Shown here: positions 36,201-46,359 of the stretch, piece after piece
Numbering within the stretch: the first letter of the stretch is position 1
Layout of the letters: every line of letters starts with the position of its first letter
Source of the DNA: Megalobrama amblycephala
Lineage: Eukaryota; Chordata; Actinopteri; Cypriniformes; Xenocyprididae
DNA length: 64,000 nt
Assembly: GCF_018812025.1 (NCBI RefSeq)
Contig: NC_063049.1
Coordinates: forward strand, 17,487,258 to 17,551,257
Direction of reading: 5' to 3'
Translations under genes and position numbers: made by a program
Notes under the pieces: generated by a model
The model's database searches: none
What the model was told of the DNA's origin: nothing
The model's input: the letters and a program-made list of their open reading frames with translations, nothing else

Positions 36201-37468
36201 TGTAAGTTCTTAAACACCTCCGGAGTGTCCGGACAGAGATTTTTTAATGTGTTTGCCTCAACTTTGTCTTAAATTGTGACACAATTTTGTCTTAGATTCA
36301 TGTTAGTAAGAAGTAAAGAAGGAGTAGCTACCTGAATCTCATAATCTATTTTAAGACATTTTATATATCAAACTGGTTTATGGCTGACACAAGCACTAAC
36401 CGCTTCATCAAAGCCCATATACATGAACTGTTGGATCCACTGCTGAACGTCAGGGCGGCTGCGGTCCCACAGGTTTCTTTTGGGCCTTTTAAGTGAGGCC
36501 AGGAACTGTTTGGCCTTGGAGGGAGTCACAGCCACAGCTGCAGCTGGCTTTACATCACCGTCCACTAGTGGGAGACAAAGTCAAGGGACGGGAGGATACA
36601 AATAGGGTCATAGCACAACCACATGTATTTTAATATTAGTGGGATATGGGCAAAAAAAAAAATGCTTTAGCAAAACTATATAAAATATTAACAGATGTCA
36701 GATCATTTACGTTGACTATAAGTAAATTTCATCTTGATGAACTTGTGAATTTTTTGCTGACAAAACAAAACATGCAGTTTAAAAGACTGAAAAAAAAGAA
36801 AGTCACCTTTTTTCATCAAGAGTTTTTCCAGTGTGTTCTCACTAGCAACATCTGGAAAATATTACAAACTGAATTAGAGAGATTATAAATAACACATGTG
36901 TGTATTTGTGCATATATGTTGTTCTGGTAAACCCAACATTATGGGGACAAAATGACATTTCAACTTATAATTCATAAACAAATAGTGTTAGGGGAGAGAA
37001 TATACAGTTTGATACAGTATAAAAATCATTATGTATAATGTCCCCATACAACATGGAAACCGCGTGTGTGTATGTGTGTGTGTGTGTGTTAATCATTATG
37101 CAAAATATACAGTGTTAAACTGTAATATTTACCAAAAAAAAAGTAAAACTCCTACAGTACTACAGGGGGATCATAAACATGTTAAACATGAAAACCCACA
37201 GACAAAATAAATAAATAAATAATAACTTTTGCCCACATTACATTTACTGAACTTTCCCACCTTTTCCACATCAATATCAAGTGAATTTCCACCCGTTCGA
37301 ACTAGAGTGCAAGCACATTTTAGCAGACATTTTTGAAAGAAAAAAACTGTGATGTGCAAAGTGCAGGAAAGAACAAGAAAAAAAAGAGGAAAAATGACCT
37401 GAGAGAGCCAGTACAGTCAGTAGAGCCACAAAGGTGAGAAGTCGCAGGTAAAACTTCTCAGAAACCAT
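33148..37468 (-). CDS. ecrg4: Augurin (ECRG4), complete four-exon coding sequence, 142 residues
   Basis: Augurin is a secreted or cell-surface tethered peptide precursor in vertebrates, linked to growth restraint and injury response. The minus-strand exons 37468-37399, 36851-36807, 36564-36401 and 33297-33148 join in phase to 143 codons including TAA; the human protein is 148 residues. Residues 1-23 form a hydrophobic signal peptide. The central block holds [19 protein letters not shown] and then [16 protein letters not shown], with a dibasic cleavage region at KRPKR. The last exon has [19 protein letters not shown] and a tail ending GANVNYDYY, all diagnostic of the family. It converges with uxs1. 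The first intron donor (gtcatt) is weak. Teleosts may carry two copies, and I cannot say which this is. Confidence 0.95.
33865..34100. repeat. MITE with internal TAATTTGTTCCC repeats
   Basis: TATATCGTGGCCATAAATTA at the left mirrors TTTATTCGTGGCCATGATATA at the right. Inside, TAATTTGTTCCC recurs four times at roughly 55-60-bp spacing. It lies in ecrg4 intron 3. Confidence 0.8.
34148..34492. repeat. CCCAGCTAACAG MITE
   Basis: Inverted ends CCCAGCTAACAG and CTGTTAGCTGGG. The interior is rich in AACGTT and GAATGTTC. A partial copy is at about 40291-40490. Confidence 0.88.
34852..35037. repeat. hAT-type MITE, CAGGGCTGGGCAACTC ends
   Basis: CAGGGCTGGGCAACTC ... GAGTTGCCCACCCCTG with a paired GATCCAC/GTGGATC core tract. 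The flanks are AT-rich, so the 8-bp duplication cannot be read with confidence. A T run follows. Confidence 0.85.
35287..35765. repeat. GTTCACCCAAAAATGAAAAT MITE, both ends present
   Basis: TTAGTTCACCCAAAAATG on the left mirrors CATTTTTGGGTGAACTAACC on the right. The arms with CCTCATGTCGTTCCAAACCC pair. It lies in ecrg4 intron 3. From 35770 to 36200 a decayed AAGTAAAAGTAC-type hAT fragment, like the element at 12013, follows. Confidence 0.9.
36401..36564 (-). CDS. ecrg4: ecrg4 exon 3, conserved core
   Basis: Minus-strand ctcccactag precedes it and gttagt follows. It encodes [20 protein letters not shown], then [14 protein letters not shown] and [11 protein letters not shown]. The KRPKR run is the likely proprotein convertase region, and LWDRxRPxVQQW is the most conserved family motif. 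Confidence 0.95.
36807..36851 (-). CDS. ecrg4: ecrg4 exon 2, 45-bp small exon
   Basis: Minus-strand ttttccag precedes it and gtgact follows. It encodes [14 protein letters not shown] between two split codons (Asp and Val). It aligns in position and character with the NKLKLMLQKR segment of human augurin, and its length restores the phase between exons 1 and 3. It is too short to show up as an open reading frame. Confidence 0.82.
37065..37090. repeat. Short (GT)n tract
   Basis: GT dinucleotides in the first ecrg4 intron. Confidence 0.8.
37399..37468 (-). CDS. ecrg4: ecrg4 exon 1, signal peptide
   Basis: The ATG is read from CAT at 37466-37468. It encodes [19 protein letters not shown] and then LALS, a typical short basic n-region plus hydrophobic core. 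It ends with a lone G before gtcatt, a non-optimal but GT-type donor. An alternative is reading on through the donor, but that yields no augurin sequence. Confidence 0.85.
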
Positions 37469-37638
37469 GATTTCTTGTCTTCTTCTTTGTTGATTTGCAC
37501 AACGCCGTTGGTCAGCAAGAAAATGTGCAGAGAGGAGAGAGGAGGAGAGAGCCCGAGGGAAGCCTACGCAAACATTCTCAATGGAAACTGCAGCTGGCAA
37601 ATTACTGTAAGTCGGCTAACAGAAAGACCGTCTCCTGG

Positions 37639-37648
37639 TATATTTAAA
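37639..37648 (-). promoter_or_regulatory. Possible TATA-like box of ecrg4
   Basis: On the minus strand an AT-rich TTTAAATATA element lies about 170 bp upstream of the ecrg4 ATG, with G/C-rich sequence downstream. A start site near 37610 would leave a 5' UTR of about 140 bp. This is by position only. Confidence 0.25.
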
Positions 37649-37845
37649 CGAATACACATGTGCAGAGTGAGTAGTTTTTCACATTAAATGGAGTTGCAGC
37701 TCTTAATACTGAAACATAATTCTAGTTTGACTTTAAGTAACTGTTTCCAAAAACTTAAAATCACCAAACTTTAAAATGGATTTTAAAAAATGGTGTAGGA
37801 TCTACATTGAATAATTACTTTGAACAATTTTCACTCAGAAATTGC

Positions 37846-38117
37846 AGTAACACTGTAGTATGGGGAACAAATATTCACTACTAATTATGACTTTTCCCTC
37901 AATAAACTCCTAATTTACTACTTATTAATAGTTAGTTAAGTAGTTGTAACTTGTAGTGGTTAAGTTCAGGTATTGGGCAGGATTAAGGGATGTAGAATAT
38001 GGTCATGCAGAAGAAAGGCATTAATATGTGCTTTATAAGTACTAATAAACAGCCAATATTCAGGCTAATAAGCAACTAGTTAAAAGTGATAATTGTTCTC
38101 CATACTGAAGTGTTACC
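37846..38117. repeat. GGTAACACTTTA-family MITE, reverse copy
   Basis: AGTAACACTGTAGTATGGGG at the left and GAAGTGTTACC at the right. The body shares ATTAATATGTGCTTTATAAG and GCAACTAGTTAAAAG with 10339-10593 in reverse. Confidence 0.85.
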
Positions 38118-38289
38118 GAAATTGCAATTACAAAGAAACAGCAAGTAACACATTGAATTTAACATAAAGGCCCGGTTTGACAGACAGGCCTTATTTCAAT
38201 TAGGGCATTTAAGCAGCTTTTATAAACATACCCTAGAAAAGAAACATTACTGGTGTGCATCTTGAGACAAAACAATGGCCAAAGTCCCT

Positions 38290-38486
38290 TTAAAGCTGGG
38301 GACACACTTAACGACTAGCTGAAACATTCTAAGACTGAACTCAACACACTATATGATTTTAAATGCTGGCTATAAACACCGACTGAACGCAACTGGCTCT
38401 GACTCGCACGTTTGGGCATGATCAGTTGTTAGTATCAATTACATTCATAATCGGCCTTTAAATCGTTAAGTGTGTCCCCGGCTTAA
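38290..38486. repeat. TTAA-ended MITE, AGCTGGGGACACACTTAA
   Basis: TTAAAGCTGGGGACACACTTA pairs with TAAGTGTGTCCCCGGCTTAA. TTAA is at both edges. It is 197 bp and non-coding. Confidence 0.85.
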
Positions 38487-38916
38487 GACAAGTAATTTCA
38501 CTCGGCGGCCATCTTTGAAACGCCTCTCGGGCATCATGCAGCTCTCTGAATGAGGAAACATCAAATTATCCAAAGCTGTTTGCCAAGCTTTCGATTAAAT
38601 TTCATATTTGTAATCACAAATCAAATCTAACAACAACTGTCTCATATTTTTTTTTTTTCCAAACGCTCGAATAATCACAAAAAAACTATTTTTCAGGCTG
38701 GATCAAGCTAATGCGCATGCGCAGACGTAAATGCGCGTCTCCTGTGCCTTATTTCTGAGGCACGAGTCTGGCTGTTTCTATAGAAACTGGTGCTTCTAAT
38801 GCAGTGACGCGATGACTTCACCAGTCGGCGATTGGCTCTTATTTAGAAGGCGGGACTTATTGTGCGTTTCACTTTCTTCCATTCAAAACAATACGAGTGA
38901 CACGTCTTGTGTAATT

Positions 38917-39579
38917 CTATAGACCTTATTTACCAGAGAAACAAGCGCGCCGCCATCTTTATAAAATTGTCTTTGAACTTCCGCTTTGCGGTAGCTCTGT
39001 ACATTTCTATGGCATCTTTGTCAAAGAATAATTAGTTGGTTAAGTGGATTTACTTGTTGTAGAGTTAATGAAAGTTATCATGAGCATTGTTATATTTAAA
39101 GCAGATGTCTTAACAAATGTCAGTAGACCCGGAGGATTTTAAAATGAGCAGTTCATTCATAAATGTAAGATCGCTGTGGAAATAGAAACCGGAAGTCAAA
39201 AGACAACGAGCGCAACGCTGAAAAGGGGCGGGGCTACATAAGGTCTATAGACCTTATTTTCCAGAGAAACATGCGCGCCGCCATCTTTAGAATATTGTCT
39301 TTGAACGTCCGTTTTTGCGGTAGCCCTGTATATTTCTATGCCATCGCTGTTGAAGAATACTTAGCTAGTGAAGTGGATTTACGTGTTGTAGAGTTAATGA
39401 AAGTTATCATGAGCATTGTTATGTTTAAACCAGTTGTCTTAACAAATGTCAGTAGACCGGGAAGATTTTAAAATGAGCAGTTCATTCATAAATACATAAG
39501 ATCGCTGTGGAAATACAAGCCGGAAGTCAAAAGACAACGAGCGCAGCGCTGAAAAGGGGCGGAGCTATAAGGTCTATAG
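38917..39579. repeat. Two head-to-tail MITE copies sharing one terminus
   Basis: Unit 1 (38917-39250) and unit 2 (39245-39579) each begin CTATAGACCTTATT and end AAGGTCTATAG. They overlap at one CTATAG. Their bodies are about 90 percent alike by eye, including CGCGCCGCCATCTTTA and GGAAGTCAAAAGACAACGAG. Confidence 0.88.
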
Positions 39580-39737
39580 TCTTTGCAATGGCTCAGACAT
39601 ATTTTAAGATAGGCCATGTCAATGCAAGGTGCTTTCAGTTAAAACAGCTCAAACTTGCATTTTAGTCTAGGACTAGCTTAAGCCTTGTCTGTGAAATGGG
39701 GGGTAAGTATTTTCTTGTAAAACATACTCCAATAATC

Positions 39738-39944
39738 TTACTAGTTGCTTATTAGCATGCATATTACTAGAATATTGGCTGTTTATTAGTACTTATTAAG
39801 CACATATTCTACATTCTTGATCCTACCCAATACCTAAACTTAACAACAAACTTACTAATTATTAATAAGCAGTAAATTAGGAGTTTACTGAGGGAAAAGT
39901 CCTACTTAATAGTGAATATGTGTTCCCTATACTAAAGTGTTACC
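39738..39944. repeat. Truncated GGTAACACTTTA-family MITE
   Basis: It shares TTAGCATGCATATTACTAGA and ends CTAAAGTGTTACC like the 10339 copy. The left terminus is missing. Confidence 0.75.
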
Positions 39945-40290
39945 GTTGGGATTGTTTGTTTCAGATTGTAGAGGTGAAGTTGGCCCCTTTCATCAAGCCG
40001 ACCCCTATGGGTCCAACTGCCTGAAAACAGGCAATGTCAATTTGTGGTCAGGAGGCTAAGTTTACAAGCCCAAAGGGTGAAGTAGGAGAAGTGCAAGGTT
40101 GTTAGCTGTGTTCGAGTTAATCCAAGAGACCTTGTTAGAGTCTTTTTCTGACTACAGGATTATATGGGCTTGCATGAGTGGGAGTAACAGCAGAGGGAGG
40201 TCATGACCCATGTCCCAGTCCACTTTATTAATTTAAGATGCTCCCCAGTAGGCATTCTTTGAAAACAGAAACTGGGCGCAGACATTTACC

Positions 40291-40490
40291 CAGCTAACAG
40301 GGAATGTTATGAACAAACGTCCTTCCAGGAACGTTCGTTCAAAGTTATCTGGTCTTTAATAATGTTCTGAAAACGTTAGCACAAAAAAATCTATACATCA
40401 TTCATGGAACTTTCTTAGTGAGATGTTTTAGTTGTACGTTAATTTAACTTTGTAAATGTTACTACTTGTTTCAGAATGTTCAGGCTGAAT
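40291..40490. repeat. Partial CCCAGCTAACAG MITE
   Basis: ACCCAGCTAACAGGGAATG opens it and the AACGTTC and GAATGTTC motifs follow as in 34148-34492. The mate end is absent. I recognise nothing between 40491 and 41326 apart from a local inverted repeat at about 40976-41030 (GTTCACAGCATGGACCACAT and its mirror). Confidence 0.7.
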
Positions 40491-41326
40491 GGGAGTCGTT
40501 GCTTCGCTTGCTCTATTTAAGCACTCAGATTAGTGATTGTGAATATACATGGATTTCTATGAGTATTACATTGTGTATCTGATGAATCACTGTTAATAAT
40601 TTCCTTCTTATGCTCTTTTAATTAAAGACAAATAGCTGAAGATTGGATTGTGATAAATATCTGGGGTGTTATTGGAAATTTACCAATTGCATTGTACTCT
40701 TTTGGGAAGAGATGATAGGAGCTGTTGCGCTAATGCTGCAGTATGTGATCTAGACTGACTGACTGGCAGACACAAATTCAAACTGGAATGAGCTGAACAT
40801 GTTTGGTCTGCTCAAAGTCAGTGATTCTCAGAATGTAATACTTTAAATCTTCTTTTCCTTGCAGAACTTAGTGACGTTCAGAACTACATCACTCTAAAAA
40901 GAAAGGGAACACAAATTTAGGATGTGCTGTCTGGAAGGAAAAGTAATGACTTTTATTTCACAAATTGAATTTCCATGCAGTTCACAGCATGGACCACATT
41001 TCAAGAGAATGTGGTCCATGCTGTGAATGTTCCATTTTTCATCATTCCTCTCTCGCAGGTTGCCTTATTTTACATAATGCATTTGTGTAACATGAAGAAA
41101 ATAAATTCAGTGTTGGCATTCTGCTAAATCAATGTCGTCAGTAGTATTTACCAGAGATTTGCATTGGCTGTTAGGGATTACATGATTGAATACTGGAAAA
41201 TTGTCACTCAAAAGCTGAAAAAAGGCTGTTAAAACTGATAGCGGCACTATATTTAAATAAAGTATATTTACTGCTGTACTTACATTTCGAATAATTGAGT
41301 TACAAAATGTGGTTAAAACTTTATTT

Positions 41327-41710
41327 GGTAACACTTTATTTTACAGTGTCATTGTTACATACATTGTTACATGCAGTTACTAGTAATAACTATAAATTAT
41401 GCAAAATTACATGCAACTAACCGTAAACCAAACCAAACCCTAATCCAAAACCTATAGTAAGTACACGTAATTACTTAATATTACTCAGTATTTAAATGTA
41501 TAATTACAGTGTATAAAAGTAAAAGTGTAATCCTTTATTTTAGTGTCCTTGTTACACCTGTTAAATGTAGTTACTATATTAATAACTATAAATTATGCAT
41601 GATTTCATGCAACTAACCCTAAACCCAATCCTAACCCTAACTCTATAGTAAGTACATGCAGTTAGTTAATATTACTCAGTACTTATATGTGTAATTACAT
41701 AACAAGGGCA
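41327..41710. repeat. GGTAACACTTTATTTTACAG repeat, tandem double copy
   Basis: A block containing TTACATGCAGTTACTA, AACTATAAATTATGC and CATGCAACTAACC appears twice, near 41345-41425 and 41550-41640. Confidence 0.75.
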
Positions 41711-43008
41711 ACTTTTGGTAACCAAAATGTGTTTAATGTTGTACTTACGGTACTATTCTTGAGGAAAATTTGTGCAGCAAATTATATAGTTGAATAATCA
41801 GCTCAAAGGTGGAAATGGCATCTTCATTTACTCACCCTCATGTCCTTAAACCTCAGGAATATTTAATTAAAATGATGACATTTTGCAGATGATGATTAAA
41901 TGGTGAGAAAGTGACTGGATGCTGACTCACTGAAAGCCCTCTGAGCCGGATGTTCAAGAGAGATAACAGAGCATGATGAGAAAATGAAAATCAAACCAAG
42001 AAACATGGAGCTGTATACGAGGCCATAAAAGAACATGAAGACACATGGCAAGTAAATCAGTCAGCAGAACACACCATGCAACACTAATGCCATTCAACTC
42101 CTCAGCAACTGAGCTTTTCTCTCAGCATGGGAGTAAATTGCAATTTTAAACTACAGGCTTGTGAGAAGACAATTTGTATCACAGCAGTGAGGGCAAATAA
42201 TCTGAAGATATCTTACTTTTGTCTTTGAAATGTTGTGACATTTAAAGTGACATTTGAAACCTTTTAGTATTGTCTATCAGTATTTACACTTTATAATTAT
42301 GATTGTATTTTAGTGGACATATAAACTCAGTTATAGATGAAAGCTTCAAAACATAAAAGAAGAAAATGTTTATCATGTTTAGTTTATATCACATTGAATC
42401 AGACACATCATGCCCATAAAAAGGACAAACCTTTCCATGAACCTGCACATCCCAGGACATTGTATATTATTACTGTTTTATACAGATTTATATTGTCTTT
42501 TGTATTGTATACTCATTTATGCATGCTTTATGGTTGAACCACTAGTTAATAACTTAATATAACCTCAGCAGTATCAAGTTTTTATAGCAAAATTATTTCT
42601 TAATTTCACGAAAATTGGGTTATACCAAATCTTTATAACTTCAGTGAGGCTCTTGCTACACTAATCAGAGTTTAATGGCACACAAATTTGCAAGCCAGCT
42701 CTGAATATCGAAATGAGTCAGCTTCGAAACAAAGAAACCTTTCCTGCTTGAAATTACACATTTTTCATTGGTCAAGCCAAACTTGAGAGGTGTGACCTCT
42801 GCAGGAGTCAAAAGGGCACTATCTCAGTGACCCTGCCTCCTTTGTGTTGTTCATGTGGGAAAAGAGTGGAAAATCCGGTCCTACCTTGATGCCATGGGAC
42901 TTCCCGGTGCCAATTACAAAAGTTACAACAAGCCATGTTGTAACTTTCCACCCAGGAGAGAGGACTCTCCGACAACAACTGAGTCAGACTAAAACAGTCA
43001 AAGTTCAT
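41711..43008. other. Intergenic, unassigned
   Basis: No gene recognised. The part from about 42780 onward looks like repeat-derived sequence leading into the tandem duplication, but I cannot classify it. Confidence 0.35.
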
Positions 43009-43252
43009 CATTCTTCACTCAACCTGGAAGAACCTGATTGCAACTTCACCACCATTGAACTATTGAACCATCAAGACTTTCATGAGATGCTCATTCAATG
43101 GTTAAATCATTGTGCAAGTATTGCACATTTCATTCTTCACTCAACCTGGATGAACCTGATTGCAACTTCACCACCATTGAACTATTGAACCATCAAGACT
43201 TTCATGAGATGCTCATTCAATGGTTAAATCATTGTGCAAGTATCGCACATTT
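43009..43252. repeat. 122-bp tandem duplication
   Basis: Two nearly identical 122-bp units (43009-43130, 43131-43252) containing TTCTTCACTCAACCTGGA and CTATTGAACCATCAAGAC. AATAAA occurs about 50 bp downstream near 43302. This may be the 3' end of a retroelement. Confidence 0.85.
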
Positions 43253-43351
43253 AATTGTATGTGTTTGTTTAGACTATTAGCTATATGTTCGTGATTTAGT
43301 AAAATAAAACTTCTGTGCACATTTACATGAGTGTTGATCAGTGTTGGGGTA

Positions 43352-44114
43352 TGGCCAGAACACACCAAGCTGACGCCAAGAACTAGTGACGACGAAAGCA
43401 GACTGCGGGGTTGGCTCACGTCGGCAGCGTCTGTGTCCAAAGTTGGCTTGACACACCAAACCAACGCCGACCGTCGGCTTGGTGTGTTCCTAACCAGACG
43501 CGACGCCACGACGCGATAAAAAAGTATCTTTTCCATGTTAATTTCCATGTTAAAATTTGTCCTAACCAGCCGCAACGGTGACACGCGAATATTCTTTTTT
43601 AGAAACGGTTTCTATTTCTCCACGACGTCGCGGCTGGAACAGCAACACAAAGTATGGCAATGATAACATCAGGTACTGTTTGTGCTTTATTTAATGTTGA
43701 AAGCGTCTAACGTGAGTTTAAATATCGTTCCCAGCTTTTTAGCTGTAATGATAACAACACTGGCTAATTCACCTCAATTCTTGAAAATAAATAAATGGGC
43801 ACAAGAACATTAAAACTGTCAACTCAATGCAAACAAACAAGTGTATTCTATGACAAAGATTGTTTCAGTCACTCCGTATGTACTTTAAATAATGTTTAAA
43901 TGGTGTAATATTTATGAATTTTACTATCTAGGCTACTAACCCATTTCATTGTGTCTGCTGTGCTCTTGCCGACAGAGCCCGCCCACACTCTCTTCTGATT
44001 GGCTGTGGTTTTTGATTTTTGATTTTATCACTTCTCATTTTCGCATCGCGTCTAGTGTGGACAGTCAAATTGCTCGTCATTGGAATCTTATCGCATCGCA
44101 TCTGGTTAGGACAC
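43352..44114. repeat. Two adjoining MITEs in the hAT left arm
   Basis: GGCCAGAACACACCAAG pairs with CTTGGTGTGTTCC to make a segment of about 140 bp (43353-43490). GTGTTCCTAACCAGACGCG near 43483 pairs with ATCTGGTTAGGACAC at 44100-44114 to make a segment of about 630 bp. Confidence 0.7.
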
Positions 44115-44203
44115 GGTGTTACAAGTAACGAGAGTTATGTAATCAGATTACTTTTTCCAAGTAACGCATTACTTTTAAATTTACAACAAATTATCTGAGG
44201 TAG

Positions 44204-44650
44204 TGTCACGATCACGTCTGTTCCTGTCACATCCCGGACTACATTTCCCATGATCCTCCATTGCTCATCACCTGCACTCACTTCACAATCACTCCACACT
44301 AATCACCACACCCAGCTGTCACACATTACCTGGACTATAAAAGACTCATACACACAGCACCTCACCGCGAAGTCTTGTTTCCTCAGTGTACAATTCCAAG
44401 CGTTATTTCCCTGTTTACCTGTTTGTTACTGTTCCTGCCTGATTCCTGTTTTATGACCCATTGCCTGCCTGATTCCTGTTTTATGACCCATTGATCCTTG
44501 CCTGCCTCGATCCTTGCCTGTACCCTGACTACGACTCTGCCTGTTCCTTATTGCTCCTGTTTGTTCCTGTTTGACCCTGCCTGTACGACCACGCTCACTT
44601 CAAATAAAACGCTGCATTTGGATCTTACTCTGAGTCCTACCTTCGTTACA
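44204..44650 (+). repeat. 5' LTR
   Basis: 447 bp, TG...CA ends. It contains TATAAAAG at 44336-44343 and an AATAAA in the 3' part. It carries a second copy of a roughly 30-bp CCTGCCTGATTCCTGTTTTA segment that is single in the 3' LTR. Confidence 0.95.
44336..44343 (+). promoter_or_regulatory. TATA box of the 5' LTR
   Basis: TATAAAAG lies 31 bp before GCGAAGTCTT at 44367, the likely first bases of the transcript. Confidence 0.65.
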
Positions 44651-44651
44651 G

Positions 44652-44661
44652 AAGACTTCGC
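44652..44661 (+). promoter_or_regulatory. Self-priming type primer-binding site
   Basis: AAGACTTCGC, one base after the 5' LTR, is exactly complementary to GCGAAGTCTT at 44367-44376, the predicted RNA 5' end. No TGG-starting tRNA site is present. This is the Tf1/Sushi arrangement. Confidence 0.6.
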
Positions 44662-44714
44662 CACACCAAGATCCAGCAGCTACCGTGAGTGTTTCCGTCA
44701 CATTCAGCATCAGC

Positions 44715-45590
44715 ATGGACCCAGCTATATGTCTCATCCACCTTCGTCAAGGTAATAGTACCCTGGAGGACCATATTCAGAAGTTTCTGGATATTGCCCA
44801 TTATGCAGACTGGCCTGACTGTGCTCTTATTGACTTTTTTTTGTGATGGCATCAACCAACCTCTCCAGAGTAGATTAAGACGAGAGGGACCGCGTTCATC
44901 ACTCTGCGGTTTTATGGACTATGCTCTGTTGTCAGTTGGTTCTCCACTTACTGTGGGAGTCGCGGAGGAACACGACACCGCAGTGAATCACGTAATGGCC
45001 GCCGCACCAGTGGACCCTCACAAAATGGCGGCTACCATTACAACATCACATCACGCCTTCGCTGATCGCCCAGAGCAACGTCACGCCTTCGCTGATCGCC
45101 CAGAGCAACGTCACGTCTTCGCTGATCGCCCAGAGCAACGTCACGTCTTCGCTGATCGCCCAGAGCAACGTCACGTCTTCGCTGATCGCCCAGAGCAACG
45201 CTACGTCTCCGCTGATCGCCCAGAGCAACGTCACGTCGCCGCTGATCGCCCAGAGCAACGTCACGTCGCCGCTGATCGCCCAGAGCAAAGTCACGTCGCC
45301 GCTGATGATCACCCAGAGTCACGTCACGTCTCTAGATCAGTCCGGGAGCGGAGAGGGTTGCGTTCCAGTGTGGCTGATCCTCCACTGACTACGGTCCGAG
45401 CAGCTGGCATCCCCAAGTCCTCGCCGGCCGCTTCGCTCTCAAACCAGTCGGCCGCTTCGCTCTCAAGCCCGGTGGCCGCTTCGCTCTCAAGCCCGCCGGC
45501 CGCTTCGCACTCAAGCCCGGTGCCGCTTCGCTCTCAAGCCAACCGGTTGCAACGCTCTCAAGTACTCCGGTTGCAACGCTCTCAAGTTCG
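44715..45590 (+). pseudogene. Gag-like reading frame of the LTR retrotransposon, two frameshifts
   Basis: The ATG at 44715 opens MDPAICLIHLRQGNSTLEDH, resembling the capsid region of Sushi-class Gypsy Gag. A run of eight T at 44835-44842 shifts the frame, after which DGINQPLQSRLRREGPRSS and DYALLSVGSPLTVGVAEE continue. The frame then enters the first 30-bp array. A missing G near 45521 shifts it again into the frame that reads the later arrays as VSTDKMAASP and LPAPPELLA. There are no zinc-knuckle, protease or polymerase motifs. Confidence 0.7.
45051..45310 (+). repeat. 30-bp coding minisatellite, eight units plus a degenerate ninth
   Basis: Units of TCACGTCTTCGCTGATCGCC plus CAGAGCAACG encode ten residues around ADRPEQRHVF. 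Variation is graded across the array (gcc/gtc, ttc/tcc/gcc). Confidence 0.95.
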
Positions 45591-45830
45591 CCTGTGTCTA
45601 CGGACAAGATGGCCGCATCGCCTGTGTCTACGGACAAGATGGCCGCATCGCCTGTGTCTACGGACAAGATGGCCGCATCGCCTGTGTCTACGGACAAGAT
45701 GGCCGCATCGCCTGTGTCTACGGACAAGATGGCCGCATCGCCTGTGTCTACGGACAAGATGGCCGCATCGCCTGTGTCTACGGACAAGATGGCCGCATCG
45801 CCTGTGTCTACGGACAAGATGGCCGCATCG
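45591..45830 (+). repeat. 30-bp coding minisatellite, eight identical units
   Basis: CCTGTGTCTACGGACAAGAT plus GGCCGCATCG repeats exactly eight times with no change I can find, encoding PVSTDKMAAS per unit in the likely frame. Confidence 0.97.
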
Positions 45831-45914
45831 CCTCATCCTCGGAAGAGGAGGAGGAGGAGGAGGAGGAAGGCTTCTTCCGTTCTTCCCCCTCTTACGCCCA
45901 AGCTGCTTGCTCGG

Positions 45915-46208
45915 CCGGCGCCACCTGCGCTTCTTGCCCTGCCAGCGCCACCTGCGCTTCTTGCCCTGCCGGCGCCACCTGCGCTTCTCGCTCTGCCGGC
46001 GCCATCTGAACTCCCTGCCTTGCCAGCACCACCTGAACTCCTTGCCCTGCCAGCACCACCCGAGCTCCTGGCCCTGCCGGCGCCATCCAAGCTCCTAGCC
46101 CTGCCAACGCCGCCCAAACTCCTTGCTCTGTCAGCGCACCCAGGCGTCTCGCCCTGCCGGCACCACCCGAACGCCTGGCCCTGCCGGAACCACCTGAACT
46201 CCTTGCCC
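45915..46208 (+). repeat. 27-bp coding minisatellite, about eleven diverged units
   Basis: Units of the form CCGGCGCCACCTGCGCTTCT plus TGCCCTG encode LPAPPALLA-like nonamers. One unit is a base short. The units are more diverged than the 30-bp arrays. Confidence 0.9.
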
Positions 46209-46359
46209 ACGAGGCCGCAACAGACCCCGTTGAAATCCCCAAGAACTTTTTGGGGGGGGCAGTATACCTGAGGGCGGGGAGCTTATGGGTGGGCACTCTG
46301 CCTGGCCACTGCCGTCATTGGCCTTTGAACTATTATGGCCGTTTATGGACCCTAACCTG

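Noticed and set aside
45051..45830. Regular 30-bp repeats that could be mistaken for a CRISPR array
   Set aside because: Units are directly adjacent with no unique spacers, in a vertebrate retrotransposon.
44689..46098. 469-codon open frame, the longest in the window
   Set aside because: It lies wholly inside the LTR retrotransposon and stays open because the 30-bp repeats have no stops. It is not a host gene; only part of it is gag-like.
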